A stretch of 35,299 nt of DNA from assembly GCA_021414065.1 (NCBI GenBank), contig JAIOPE010000046.1, positions 1-35,299 of the forward strand. Direction: 5' to 3'. The stretch's first letter is position 1. Every line of letters begins with the position of its first letter. This DNA comes from Planctomycetota bacterium. GTDB lineage: Bacteria > Planctomycetota > JAJSAM01 > JAJVHW01. A model generated the notes under the pieces. It worked only from the letters and a program-made list of their open reading frames with translations, was not told where the DNA came from and ran no database searches. This document shows, one piece after another, positions 1 through 8,246 of this stretch. The position numbers and the translations under genes are program-made.

Positions 1-659
1 AGGTCGCCGTCGCCGTCCATGTCGAAGAACGCGGGCGTCTCGCTGTGCGCGTTGAACTTCAGCCCCGCAGCCGCGGTGACGTCTTCGAAGTTCCCCGTCC
101 CGTCGTTGCGGAACAGCACGTTCCCGCCGCGCGTAGACGTCACGTACAGGTCCTGGTCGCCGTCGGAGTCGTAGTCGCCGAAGACCGACATCACGCAGAT
201 GCGGTCGCCGAGCGCGGTGCCGGATGCCTTGGTGATGTCGGTGAACTGCCCGCCGCCGTCGTTGCGGTAGAGCGCGTTCCGCCCGAGCTGGTTGCAGAAG
301 TAGACGTCGTCGTCGCCGTCGCCGTCGATGTCGGCGACCGCCACTCCGCAACCGTGGTCGTACAGGTTCGTCTTGAAGTTCGCGCCCTGCTCACCGGAGA
401 GGAAGTCCATGTGGAACTGAATGCCGGACTCGACGCCAAGTTCGACGAACCCTCCCTGGGGCTTGCCCACAGCGGGGTCGCCCTTCCGCGTCGGGACCGG
501 ATCGGCGGGCGCGACGGAGCGTCCGGTGCCGGGCGCGGGCGGAGCCGCCGGTTTCTCGTCCCGTCGGCACCCGCCGAGAAGTGCGGCAAGCCCGAGCGCA
601 AGCACCGCCGCCCGAAGCGGGGTGCCGTCGGACCGGGAACCACTGCAGATGAGTTTCAC
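1..659 (-). CDS. FG-GAP/VCBS repeat lipoprotein, C-terminus cut off by window edge
   Basis: The reading frame enters at base 1 with no stop, so only the N-terminal ~219 residues are present. It starts at GTG 659, with AGGAG six bases upstream; an ATG a few codons further up runs straight into a stop, which supports the GTG. The N-terminus has a hydrophobic stretch ending in a lipobox (LLGGC), so it is probably a lipoprotein on the cell surface or in the periplasm. A Pro/Ala-rich linker follows, then repeated calcium-binding-type blocks of the FG-GAP/VCBS class (DIDGDGDDDVYF, DYDSDGDQDLYV, DMDGDGD) with LYRNDGGGQF and LFRNDGTGNF between them. This is the beta-propeller seen in CRTAC1/ASPIC-UnbV proteins, like the larger gene at 29945-33454. 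The substrate or partner is unknown. The family call is firm; the role is not. Confidence 0.85.
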   Translation of the reverse strand, partial: MKLICSGSRSDGTPLRAAVLALGLAALLGGCRRDEKPAAPPAPGTGRSVAPADPVPTRKGDPAVGKPQGGFVELGVESGIQFHMDFLSGEQGANFKTNLYDHGCGVAVADIDGDGDDDVYFCNQLGRNALYRNDGGGQFTDITKASGTALGDRICVMSVFGDYDSDGDQDLYVTSTRGGNVLFRNDGTGNFEDVTAAAGLKFNAHSETPAFFDMDGDGD

Positions 660-698
660 GTTCGACTCCTCATGTTCGACATCTCGGTTCGACATCTC
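660..698. repeat. Three spaced copies of GTTCGAC before the FG-GAP gene
   Basis: GTTCGAC occurs at 660-666, 674-680 and 687-693. The last two lie inside a perfect 12-base direct repeat, GTTCGACATCTC, at 674-685 and 687-698 (period 13). The block fills the short gap directly upstream of the GTG at 659, so it could be an operator or leader element. This is inferred from position only. Confidence 0.4.
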
Positions 699-735
699 AG
701 CTCGACGACCGACTCCGATGCGGCGCTGCGGCGCG

Positions 736-1197
736 TCACGGCGACTCGGTCAGCGGGAACGGGCGCCGCGCTCCCTCGAGCAACGTTCCGCCGAACGTCG
801 CCACGTGCGCGTCCGCGTCCTCGCGGCGGAGGAAAGCCCGGACGCCGTCTCCCGGGGGCGAGCCGACGCGACTCCAGACGAACCACGCGTCGGCGAGGCC
901 GATCTCGGCTCCGGTGCGGTCGTCCTTCAGGAGCACGTGCCGCCCCGGAGCGCGCTGCCCGGCGACGGAATGCGCGGCGACCCAGCGCTCGGCGCAACGC
1001 ACGGAGCAGAACGCATGCGACGACGGTGTGGCGTCGGTGATCCGCACCGTGGGCCCGCCGACGAGCACGACGCCGTCACCGGCGCACCGCTCGCGCGTCG
1101 GCGGACGCAGCGCCGACGCGACGACCGGCAGGAACGCCACGGCGAGGAACGCCGCGACGACCCAGGCCCGTTGCACGAGCCGCCGGCCGCCGGTCAC
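736..1197 (-). CDS. NosL-like membrane-anchored protein
   Basis: This 153-residue protein has one N-terminal membrane segment (about 9-30), then C38, a CSVRC pair (C64, C68) and a C-terminal block reading AWFVWSRVGSPPGDGVRAF ... DADAHVATFGG. That spacing of AW-x-V, G, AF and GG resembles the NosL/copper-chaperone fold associated with nitrous-oxide reductase maturation. The start is GTG 1197, which overlaps the stop of the upstream membrane-protein gene as GTGA, so translation is probably coupled. No nosZ, nosD or nosF is visible, so a general metal or redox accessory role is as likely as denitrification. The NosL assignment comes from motif recognition and is moderate; the reading frame itself is secure. 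Confidence 0.7.
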   Translation of the reverse strand: MTGGRRLVQRAWVVAAFLAVAFLPVVASALRPPTRERCAGDGVVLVGGPTVRITDATPSSHAFCSVRCAERWVAAHSVAGQRAPGRHVLLKDDRTGAEIGLADAWFVWSRVGSPPGDGVRAFLRREDADAHVATFGGTLLEGARRPFPLTESP

Positions 1198-2246
1198 GCG
1201 AGCCTCCAACCGACCAGCGCCATCGCCGCGGACGCCGGGACCGCGAACGCCGCGAACCGAAGCAGGCGCCGCGCCAGGTCGCCGGCCGCGCCCTCGGCCT
1301 CGGACCCCCGCGACGCCAGCACCACCGTCGCCGCCCAGGCGGCGGCGAACGCGCCCGCCGCGATGAGCGCCGCGCCGAGCGCATACTCGGGCGCGTCGCC
1401 GAGCAGGCAGTACGCGCAGGCGTGGCCCGGAACGGAGAGTCGCGTGGGCGAGAGCACGTCGGCGAGGAACGGGCCGCCGGCCCAGACGGTCGCCACCGAA
1501 CCGGCGGCCGTGCCGACTGTCCACATCACGCGGGCGGTCGCGGACGACGACTCGGCCGACGTCGCGCGAAGTGCGAGTACGAACGCCGCGATGCTGCCCG
1601 CGGCGAGGCCGAAGAACGCTGCCGCGGCGCGCACCGGGTCGCCGACTTCGCCTGCGGCGGTCGTCGCAGACAGAGGGATCGTGCAGCACCCGGCTTCCAG
1701 GAACCGCTCCTGCTTCGGAATGAAGAGGTACGCGGTCTCGGCCGACGCATCCACCACCGCAAGCAGGCCGGACACGGCGATCCACCCGACGACCGTGCGC
1801 GAAAGCGGCGCTGCGCGCGTCGCTCGGTTGACGAGGTGCACGCTGATCCACGCGCCGGTGGCGAAGATGAGCAGCGGCTTGGTCACGGCGAGTGTCGTGA
1901 GAAGCGTCGGCAGCAGCGAAGGCGCACCCTGGCTGCCGGTCCCGATCCGCAGGACGCCGCGGACGCACATCACGCCGGGCCACTGCGGCACGTAGCTCTG
2001 GAGCAGCAGTCCGAGCAGCGGAACCGACGAAGCGGCGAGCGCGGCGAGCACGATTCCGGGCAGGAACAGCCCCAGGACTCCGGCGTCCGCGACATCAGTG
2101 GCCGACGCCACCGACGACGACGACGACGACGATGCGCCTCGGGCACGACGCAGGATTCGCCACGCCCCTGCGACCGCGACGACCCCGAGCACCAGTTCGA
2201 GGACGCTGGTGAACGCCGCCACGACGGAGTACGCGTTGACGATCAT
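1194..2246 (-). CDS. Polytopic membrane protein with Cys pairs
   Basis: This 350-residue protein has roughly seven hydrophobic segments, for example around 7-27, 57-82, 113-135, 155-170, 208-228, 245-262 and 288-312. Cysteines sit at conserved-looking places: MCVRG (C94), a CC pair (187-188) and HACAYC (C277/C280), the last recalling the CxYC redox motif of VKOR-type oxidoreductases. I do not recognise the family firmly. A run of seven serines (about 40-46) is encoded by a TCG trinucleotide repeat. Its end overlaps the NosL-like gene by four bases, so the two probably act together at the membrane in thiol or metal chemistry. The start is uncertain: ATG 2246 is chosen because the hydrophobic N-terminus begins there, and GTG 2324 is an in-frame alternative. 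Confidence 0.72.
   Translation of the reverse strand: MIVNAYSVVAAFTSVLELVLGVVAVAGAWRILRRARGASSSSSSSVASATDVADAGVLGLFLPGIVLAALAASSVPLLGLLLQSYVPQWPGVMCVRGVLRIGTGSQGAPSLLPTLLTTLAVTKPLLIFATGAWISVHLVNRATRAAPLSRTVVGWIAVSGLLAVVDASAETAYLFIPKQERFLEAGCCTIPLSATTAAGEVGDPVRAAAAFFGLAAGSIAAFVLALRATSAESSSATARVMWTVGTAAGSVATVWAGGPFLADVLSPTRLSVPGHACAYCLLGDAPEYALGAALIAAGAFAAAWAATVVLASRGSEAEGAAGDLARRLLRFAAFAVPASAAMALVGWRLA
2112..2132. repeat. (CGA)7 microsatellite inside the membrane-protein gene
   Basis: Seven perfect CGA units read as TCG on the minus strand and encode a serine run in a loop of the membrane protein. Copy-number changes would keep the reading frame. Confidence 0.9.
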
Positions 2247-2692
2247 CGGCGCCCGTCGCCCGGGATGCGCGCCGCACCGTTGCGGGGACCGAAGTATCCC
2301 CGCTCGCGCGGCTTGCAGCGACACAGTCGGCCTTCAACGTCCACGTTGGATGGCGCTCCCGAGTGCCGAGCCCACGCAGGCTCGACATACATAGGACGAA
2401 CGTCGCTGCGGGGAGATGCATGGAATCGGCGGGAATGCGCGAGCGGGCATCAAGTCGCTCTGGAGGCGAACTACCAGTGTCACGCGCAGCGTCACTTCGA
2501 GACGAACGAAGAACCTCGCCGAAATGGCTCGGCTTGAGCTCCCGCCAAGCTGTCAGGCCGGAGCTCGATCGAACACCCTCGATCGAACCCCGCCGCGCCG
2601 CGAGATGTCGGTCATGGACGCCGGCACGTCGATGGCACTACCATCGCCTCGGTGTCGCGCTTGCGGCTGAGGCCCCCTGTCGAGGACAACCG
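2247..2692. other. Divergent intergenic region with small repeats
   Basis: This is the 446-base gap between the minus-strand membrane gene and the plus-strand CPYC lipoprotein gene. It holds a 7-bp stem with 8-base loop (GCGGGGA at 2282-2288 pairing with TCCCCGC at 2297-2303), probably in the leader of the membrane-protein gene. It also holds a palindrome CAACGT-CC-ACGTTG at 2335-2348, and a direct repeat CTCGATCGAAC at 2564-2574 and 2578-2588 (period 14). Short ORFs here lack convincing codon use or starts. I see no clear sigma-70 promoter. Confidence 0.5.
2564..2588. promoter_or_regulatory. Tandem CTCGATCGAAC repeat, candidate operator
   Basis: Two perfect 11-base copies with a 14-base period lie about 105 bases upstream of the lipoprotein start at 2693. 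Each contains the palindromic core TCGATCGA. A repressor or activator site is inferred from this arrangement; nothing identifies the protein that binds. Confidence 0.3.
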
Positions 2693-3226
2693 ATGACCCG
2701 ATCCCGCATGAACATCGTCGGCGCGCGCGGTGTCTCGCTCGTGACCGCCCTCGTGTTGGCCGCATCGGCGCTCGCCGCCTGCTCCAAGCCGTACGACGCT
2801 CCGGTCGCGCCGCCAGCGGGGCCGACGCCAACGCCAACGTCGACGCCAACGCCAACACCGACACCCGTGGCGGGCGTCTACGAGGTGCGGTACTACGTGC
2901 TCGATTCGTCGTGCCCGTACTGCCGGGATCTGAAGGCCGTCATCGGGGGCCCGGCCGACACCGCTGCCGCGCCTGGCGCTCCGCCGACCGCCGCGCCTGC
3001 CGACATCCCGCTCGCCAAGGTCTACGACGGGCGCGTGCGGTTCACGTTCCGGCCCGGGTTCGACGAGCACAACAACCCGAACCCCGAGATGGAACCGTTC
3101 GGCTTCGGCGGCTCCGCCCACGGGTTCGCCGGCTTCGGGCCGGACGGCAAGCTCGCGTTCACGAGCCCCGGTCACCACCAGTCGCGCGCCGAACTCGTGG
3201 AGATGATCGACAAGATGCTGCGCTGA
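2693..3226 (+). CDS. Thioredoxin-fold-like lipoprotein with CPYC motif
   Basis: This 177-residue protein starts at ATG 2693, with GAGGA six bases upstream; ATG 2708 is a weaker alternative. It has a signal peptide and lipobox SALAAC (C30), then a low-complexity Pro/Thr linker (PTPTPTSTPTPTPTP, about 43-57), then YVLDSSCPYCRDLK with the C73-C76 CPYC pair typical of thioredoxin, glutaredoxin and DsbA active sites. The rest contains a GFGGSAHGFAGFGPDGK segment and a helix ending ELVEMIDKML, which fits a thioredoxin-fold end. It is probably an extracytoplasmic thiol-disulfide protein. It lies 36 bases before a DUF4920 lipoprotein gene and likely shares its transcript. The substrate is unknown. 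Confidence 0.8.
   Translation: MTRSRMNIVGARGVSLVTALVLAASALAACSKPYDAPVAPPAGPTPTPTSTPTPTPTPVAGVYEVRYYVLDSSCPYCRDLKAVIGGPADTAAAPGAPPTAAPADIPLAKVYDGRVRFTFRPGFDEHNNPNPEMEPFGFGGSAHGFAGFGPDGKLAFTSPGHHQSRAELVEMIDKMLR
2824..2868 (+). repeat. Degenerate ACGCCA-type hexamer repeat encoding a Pro-Thr linker
   Basis: Imperfect tandem copies of a six-base unit related to ACGCCA encode alternating Pro and Thr. They form the flexible spacer between the lipid anchor and the redox domain. Confidence 0.75.
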
Positions 3227-3262
3227 CGGAAGTCGCGCGCGATCCAGACCCTGGAGGTTCCG

Positions 3263-3799
3263 ATGCACCTGAGACCCACCGTCCTGCTCGTCGGCGCTGC
3301 GCTGACCCTCGGTTGCCTCTCCGCGTGCGGGCCAGGAAGTGATGCCGCTGGTGGTGGCGTCAGCGGCGTCGGCGGAACCGGTGCGGTCGCCGGCACGGCA
3401 GGCACCGTCTACGGAACCCCACTCGCGCAGGCCGACGTCGTGTCGGTCGCGGACATCATCGCGAACCCGGACCGATACGACGGCAAGCCAGTCCGCGTGG
3501 AAGGCACGGTGACCGACGTCTGTTCGAAGCGCGGATGCTGGATTCGCCTCGGTTCCGACGCTGTCACCGACACGGTGCTCTTCAAGGTGAACGACGGCGT
3601 GATGGTCTTCCCGATGAGTGCCCGCGGGCAGCACGCGCTCGCCGACGGAACGGCGCACAAGGTCGTGCTGACGCTGGAGCAGACGCGCGAACGCTTGAAG
3701 CACGAAGCCGAGGAGGCGGGGCGACCGTTCGATCCGGCGACGGTCACCGCCGCGGCGGTGACGGTGCGACTCGACGGCATCGGCGCGACCCTGAGGTAG
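3263..3799 (+). CDS. DUF4920-type lipoprotein
   Basis: This 178-residue protein starts at ATG 3263, with GGAGG 7-8 bases upstream. The signal peptide ends in the lipobox LSAC (C22), followed by a Gly-rich linker. The core reads VEGTVTDVCSKRGCWIRL (C87, C92), then FKVNDGVMVFPMSARGQ, the signature of DUF4920 proteins: a small OB-like beta domain of unknown function with a VC-x(4)-CW cysteine pair. It lies between the CPYC lipoprotein and a PepSY-type membrane protein on the same strand with short gaps (36 and 22 bases), consistent with one transcript. Envelope redox or metal handling is inferred from these neighbours, not from the domain itself. Confidence 0.82.
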   Translation: MHLRPTVLLVGAALTLGCLSACGPGSDAAGGGVSGVGGTGAVAGTAGTVYGTPLAQADVVSVADIIANPDRYDGKPVRVEGTVTDVCSKRGCWIRLGSDAVTDTVLFKVNDGVMVFPMSARGQHALADGTAHKVVLTLEQTRERLKHEAEEAGRPFDPATVTAAAVTVRLDGIGATLR

Positions 3800-3821
3800 C
3801 GCGAGCCATGAACCGGCGACG

Positions 3822-4385
3822 ATGAACTGGCGATTCTGGGTCCGCGTTCTCCACCGCGACGTGGGGTACTTCCTCACGGGCCTCGTCGTGGTCTTCGCGC
3901 TCAGCGGCATCGCCGTGAACCACGTCGATTCCTGGAACCCGAGCTACGCGCGGACGACCGCCGCGGTGGACATCGGCCCGCTCGTCGCTGCGGACCTCGA
4001 CGGCATGGAGCGCGAGGTCGTCGCCCGCGTGCCGCTCGACCCCGCGGATGTCAAGGGGCGCCACCGCGAGTCGCCGCACTCGTTCCGCGTGTTCCTCGAC
4101 GAGGGCGGCGAGGTGTCGGTGGACCCTGCGACCGGCCGGGGCACGATGCTCCGCGTCCGCCGCCGCCCGGTCCTGTTCGAGGCCAACGCCCTCCACTTGA
4201 ACCACCTGAAGGGCGTGTGGACGTGGGTCTCCGACGCCTTCGCCGTCCTCCTCGCCGGCCTTGCGATCACGGGGCTCTTCATGCTCAGGGGATCGAACGG
4301 ACTCGCCGGCCGCGGGAAGTGGTTCGTCGCAGGCGGGCTCGCCGTGCCGGTCGGGTTCGCGATTGCCTACTACGCGACGCACTGA
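3822..4385 (+). CDS. PepSY-associated transmembrane-helix protein
   Basis: This 187-residue inner-membrane protein opens with VLHRDVGYFLTGLVVVFALSGIAVNH, the conserved first segment of the PepSY-associated TM family. It has a periplasmic PepSY-like beta/alpha region (about 60-115, containing FRVFLDEGGEVSVDPATG), then LHLNHLKGVWTWVSDAFAVLLAGLAITGLFML (second helix) and a third helix at about 164-183. His residues near the membrane faces (H11, H34, and the HLNH pair) are typical of this family, members of which are linked to iron or heme-related electron transfer. ATG 3822 is used because an earlier ATG at 3808 meets a stop after five codons. It is the last gene of the three-gene envelope set starting at 2693. 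Confidence 0.82.
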   Translation: MNWRFWVRVLHRDVGYFLTGLVVVFALSGIAVNHVDSWNPSYARTTAAVDIGPLVAADLDGMEREVVARVPLDPADVKGRHRESPHSFRVFLDEGGEVSVDPATGRGTMLRVRRRPVLFEANALHLNHLKGVWTWVSDAFAVLLAGLAITGLFMLRGSNGLAGRGKWFVAGGLAVPVGFAIAYYATH

Positions 4386-4393
4386 GACGCGGT

Positions 4394-4411
4394 TTCGACA
4401 TGGAATGTCGA
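4394..4411. promoter_or_regulatory. Inverted repeat CGACAT-GGA-ATGTCG before the kinase gene
   Basis: This perfect 6-3-6 inverted repeat (core 4396-4410) sits ~50 bases upstream of the kinase ATG. Its left arm with the preceding bases reads TTCGACAT, the same octamer found twice at 675-695 upstream of the FG-GAP gene. It may be an operator; no binding protein can be named. Confidence 0.3.
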
Positions 4412-4459
4412 TGCGGCCGGGATTTCCGCCGTCCTACACTCCGAATCCGGTTCCCAGCG

Positions 4460-7400
4460 ATGAGCGCGCCCACCACTTTCGAACCCGGGACGCAGTTCGG
4501 TCCCTACCGACTCCTCCGGGAGCTCGGCCGCGGCGGCATGGGCACCGTCTACCTCGCGGAGGTGTCGGCCGCGGACGCGTCGAGCACGTCGCCGATCACG
4601 TCGCCGAACGCAACTCCGGCAGACGGCGACGTCGAGACCGGCCGGGACATCTCGCACGAGATCGATGTCGGCGTGCTCGGAGTCCTGCCGCCGGGCACGC
4701 TCGTCGCGATCAAGACGTTCCACCCCCACCTCGTCTCGACGAAGGACTTCGCCCGCCGGTTCCGCCGCGAAGCGCGCGTGGGCGCGGCGATCCAGCATCC
4801 AAACGTCGTGCGCACGTTTGACGCGGGCACCGCTCCGCTGCGCGGCACGCCGACGAACTACCTGGCGATGGAGTTCGTCGAAGGCCAGACGCTCCGCGAC
4901 CTCATCCGAGAGATGGGGAAGGTCCCCGAGGAACTCGCCCGTACGGTTGCGCGCCAAGTGGCCGCAGGCCTCGACGCGATCCACAAGTCGGGCATCACCC
5001 ACCGCGACCTGAAGCCGGAGAACGTGATCCTGACGAAGGACCACCACGTCAAGCTGATGGATCTGGGTGTCGCGAAAGTGCGCGAGGAGTCGATCCGGCT
5101 CTCGCTGACGGGCCAGTTCCTCGGGTCCGTCCACTACGCGGCCCCGGAGCAGTTCCGCGCGCCGGAGACGGTGGACGCTCGTGCGGACATCTACGCGCTC
5201 GGCGTCCTCCTCCACGAGATGCTCGCGGGCTCGAACCCCTTCTTCCACGACGACCTCCGCGTGGTCCTGCGGAAGTCACTCTCGGAGGTGCCGCGTCGCC
5301 TCGCGCTGGTCGTTCCCGACCTCGCGCCGGTGCTCGACCAGCTCGCAGCGACTCTGGTGGAGAAGAACCCCGCCGACCGCATCCAGACCGCGAGCGAGGT
5401 GCTCGGCGTGCTCGAGCACGGCGAGGAATCGGCGTGGTGGAAGTCGTCCGGCCGTCGCATGTGGTCGCAATCGGCGGGACGCGTCGTCCGGCGCATGCAA
5501 GTGGCGAGAGATATCGCGATCGTCGGCCGCGACGACGAACTGCGCGCACTGCGGCAGCAGTTCGACATCGCCGTCGGAGGCGCGCGGCGCGTCGTCCTGC
5601 TGGAGGGCGAGCCGGGGATCGGGAAGACGCGCATCGCCGACGAGTTCGCGGCGTCGCTCGCCGAGCAGGCGGTGCGATTCCAGTTCCTCTTCGGCGTGGC
5701 GCCGCCGCCCGGGACCGGTCGCCCCTTCCACGCGTTCTCCGATGCGCTCCGCCAGTCGCTCGAACCGGAAGATCCGCGCGCGGCACTCGCGGCGCTCCTG
5801 CCCGCCGGTTCGCCGGTGGACGAGTTCTACGCTCTCGTCACGGGCACGCCGGGAGGCGAACTCCCCGTCGAACGCAGCCAAGCGCTCTTCGCCGCGGCGT
5901 TCCGAGCGCTCGCGGCCCGCGAGCCGCTCGTCATCGTCGTGGACGACCTTCACCTGGCGGGGTCGTCGAGCGCCAACCTGCTCGCGTACCTCGCACACGA
6001 CGAGCCGACGTCTCCGATCCTCCTGATCGCCGCGCTCCGGCCCCCCGACGAGTCGAGTCCGCTGCACGCGATCGTGCGCGGCAACCGCGACGCGAACCTG
6101 GTCCCCATCACCGTCGGGCGCCTGGGGCCGCGCGACGTCGGCCAGTTCCTGCGGCACGCACTCAAGAGCGAACGCCTGGTCCAGGAGCTCGGATTCCGCC
6201 TGCTGGAGAAAACGGAAGGCAACCCGTTCTTCCTGCTCGAGGTGCTGCGCTCGCTCCAGGCCGACCACGTGCTGAAGCGTCGCGACGACGGCGCGTGGAC
6301 GATGGCATCGACGCGCGTCGAGATCCACGTGCCCGACTCGGTCCGCGATCTGATTCAGACGCAGATCGCGCGCCTCGCCGACGACGACCGCGAGGTGCTC
6401 GACGTCGCGTCCGTGCTCGGCGCGGAGTTCGACCCGGAGGTTCTCGCGGAGGTTCTCGGTCAGCCGAAGATCGCGCTGCTGAAGAAACTGTCGTCGCTGG
6501 AACGCAAGCACCGTCTGATCCGCGCAGTCGGTCGCCGCTGCCGCTTCGACCACCTCCAGCTCCGCGAGATGCTGTACGAGGGCGTGATGGAGGGGCTGCG
6601 CGAGGAGTACCACGGCCAGGTCGCCCTCGTCCTCACGAAGCGCGCCGCGACGAAGGCCGCCACCGACGGCGCGTCGGAACTCGAGCTGCTGCGCCACTGC
6701 GTGCTCGGCGGACGCGGCGACCTCGCCGTCGCCCACGTCACGGCCGGTCTGCGGCACGCGGCGCAGGCGTACCACACGGACGACGGCGCGCGGCTCGCGG
6801 AGCGGTTCCTCGCGGTCGCCGGCGACGTCGCCGGGCCCGCGGTGCGCGCCGAAGTTCGCCTGGAACTCGCCGGGTTCCTCGATCACGAAGGGCTGCGGTC
6901 CGAGGAACGCGCGACGCTCGACGCCGCGACGACCGATGCGCACGCCGCGGGCGACGACGCGCTGCTCCGCCGCGTGCTCGACCGCCGACTGCTCCTTTCG
7001 TTCGCGACGGGCGAGTTCGCCGGCGCGGAAGTGATCTGTCGCGACGCGTTCCGCCTGGCGTCACGCCGGAAGGACCGTGACGCCGCGCTCGCCGCGCTCA
7101 CGAATCTGGCGGCTGCGCTCCGGTGCCGCGGCCGCTACGAGGAGTCGGCCGCCGCTCTCCGTCGCGCCCTCTCGTACGTCCTCCACGAGCAGAGCCGCCT
7201 GCGCCGATCGATCGTGCTCACGTCGCTCGCCATGGTCGAGAGTCAGCGTGGGCGCCGCCGCACGTCGCAGCGCCTGTTCCTCGACGCACTCGCGATCGCG
7301 AGGGACTTCGGCATCGGCCAGGCCGGCGACCTCGCCGACTCGCGGCATCCGGAACACGACGAGTTGCGGGACCGGTTCCTCGGGCTGTCGCGTGCCCTCG

Positions 7401-8161
7401 GGCGGTCCACGGAGTCGCGCGTGGACGGCGAGCGGACGATCCTGCTCGGCGCGGAGCTGCCGCGTCGTCTCCGGGAAGCCGGCGCGCTCGCCGCACTCGC
7501 GGCGGTGGCAACGCACCTCGGCATGCACGACGACGCCCGCGGGCTACTCATCGGCGCGCTGAAGGCGGCTCGTGACGCCACCGACCAGCGGTCGGAAGCC
7601 GCGATGCTCCACGCCCTCGGCGAGAACGCGGTCGAGAGCCGGGCGCCCGAAGTCGCCCGGAAGTGGTTCAGCGAGGCACTCGATCTGCGGCGGAGGATCG
7701 GGCACCGCCCTGGGGTCTGCGAGACGCTGCTCGCGCTCGGCCAGCTCGCGGCGCTGAGCGGTTCCATCCAGACCGCGCGGCCTTACCTCGAGGAGGCGAC
7801 CGAACTCGCGCCGGCGCTCGAGATGCCGTCGATCGCCGCCCTCGCGCGGGCCACGTCGGCGCTGCTCCACGCGCGCGAAGGCCACCCGGAGCGCGCGCGC
7901 GCCGAGCTCGACGAGGCCCGCATGGCGTTCGCCGCGCCGGGCCCCCTCTCGATCGCGTCGCGCGTGGAGGGCATGTGGTTCGCCGCACTCACCGCGCGCA
8001 CGCTCGGCGACGAAGCCGCCGCGGCGCAGCACTTGGCGAGCGCGTGGGAGGTCCTCCAGGACATCGCGTCGCGCATGGACCCGCAGGAGCGCCACGCGTT
8101 CCTCTTCGAGACCAGCCCGAACCGCGAGATCGCCGAAGCCGCGGGCGCGTCGGCTCGCTGA
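4460..8161 (+). CDS. Ser/Thr protein kinase fused to AAA-type ATPase and TPR-like tail
   Basis: This 1233-residue protein has three parts. The N-terminal Hanks kinase has GRGGMGTVY (23-31), a Ser/Thr-rich insert of ~40 residues before the VAIK lysine (K85), HRDLKPEN (H181, catalytic D183), DLG (D201) in place of DFG, and APEQ (228-231). All key catalytic residues are present. From about 360 a STAND/AAA_16-like ATPase begins with GRDDELRALRQQF, Walker A GEPGIGKT (383-390) and Walker B LVIVVDDLHL (D495, D496). The C-terminal ~450 residues are helical TPR-like repeats. The architecture resembles PknK-type signalling kinases. No DNA-binding or transmembrane segment is obvious, so it is probably cytosolic. 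ATG 4460 is chosen because the kinase fold begins right after it; the ribosome site is weak. The input signal and targets are unknown. Confidence 0.9.
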   Translation: MSAPTTFEPGTQFGPYRLLRELGRGGMGTVYLAEVSAADASSTSPITSPNATPADGDVETGRDISHEIDVGVLGVLPPGTLVAIKTFHPHLVSTKDFARRFRREARVGAAIQHPNVVRTFDAGTAPLRGTPTNYLAMEFVEGQTLRDLIREMGKVPEELARTVARQVAAGLDAIHKSGITHRDLKPENVILTKDHHVKLMDLGVAKVREESIRLSLTGQFLGSVHYAAPEQFRAPETVDARADIYALGVLLHEMLAGSNPFFHDDLRVVLRKSLSEVPRRLALVVPDLAPVLDQLAATLVEKNPADRIQTASEVLGVLEHGEESAWWKSSGRRMWSQSAGRVVRRMQVARDIAIVGRDDELRALRQQFDIAVGGARRVVLLEGEPGIGKTRIADEFAASLAEQAVRFQFLFGVAPPPGTGRPFHAFSDALRQSLEPEDPRAALAALLPAGSPVDEFYALVTGTPGGELPVERSQALFAAAFRALAAREPLVIVVDDLHLAGSSSANLLAYLAHDEPTSPILLIAALRPPDESSPLHAIVRGNRDANLVPITVGRLGPRDVGQFLRHALKSERLVQELGFRLLEKTEGNPFFLLEVLRSLQADHVLKRRDDGAWTMASTRVEIHVPDSVRDLIQTQIARLADDDREVLDVASVLGAEFDPEVLAEVLGQPKIALLKKLSSLERKHRLIRAVGRRCRFDHLQLREMLYEGVMEGLREEYHGQVALVLTKRAATKAATDGASELELLRHCVLGGRGDLAVAHVTAGLRHAAQAYHTDDGARLAERFLAVAGDVAGPAVRAEVRLELAGFLDHEGLRSEERATLDAATTDAHAAGDDALLRRVLDRRLLLSFATGEFAGAEVICRDAFRLASRRKDRDAALAALTNLAAALRCRGRYEESAAALRRALSYVLHEQSRLRRSIVLTSLAMVESQRGRRRTSQRLFLDALAIARDFGIGQAGDLADSRHPEHDELRDRFLGLSRALGRSTESRVDGERTILLGAELPRRLREAGALAALAAVATHLGMHDDARGLLIGALKAARDATDQRSEAAMLHALGENAVESRAPEVARKWFSEALDLRRRIGHRPGVCETLLALGQLAALSGSIQTARPYLEEATELAPALEMPSIAALARATSALLHAREGHPERARAELDEARMAFAAPGPLSIASRVEGMWFAALTARTLGDEAAAAQHLASAWEVLQDIASRMDPQERHAFLFETSPNREIAEAAGASAR

Positions 8162-8246
8162 CCGCCTTGGATTCAGCTTCGCACTGGGGCCGCCGAGCCC
8201 GTTAGCTACTCCATACGGGCCACCGAGCCCGGCCATGGAGGCTCGC

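Noticed and set aside
736-1197. Evidence for a denitrification (nos) operon
   Set aside because: Only a NosL-like domain is present; no nosZ, nosR, nosD, nosF or nosY is found in the window.
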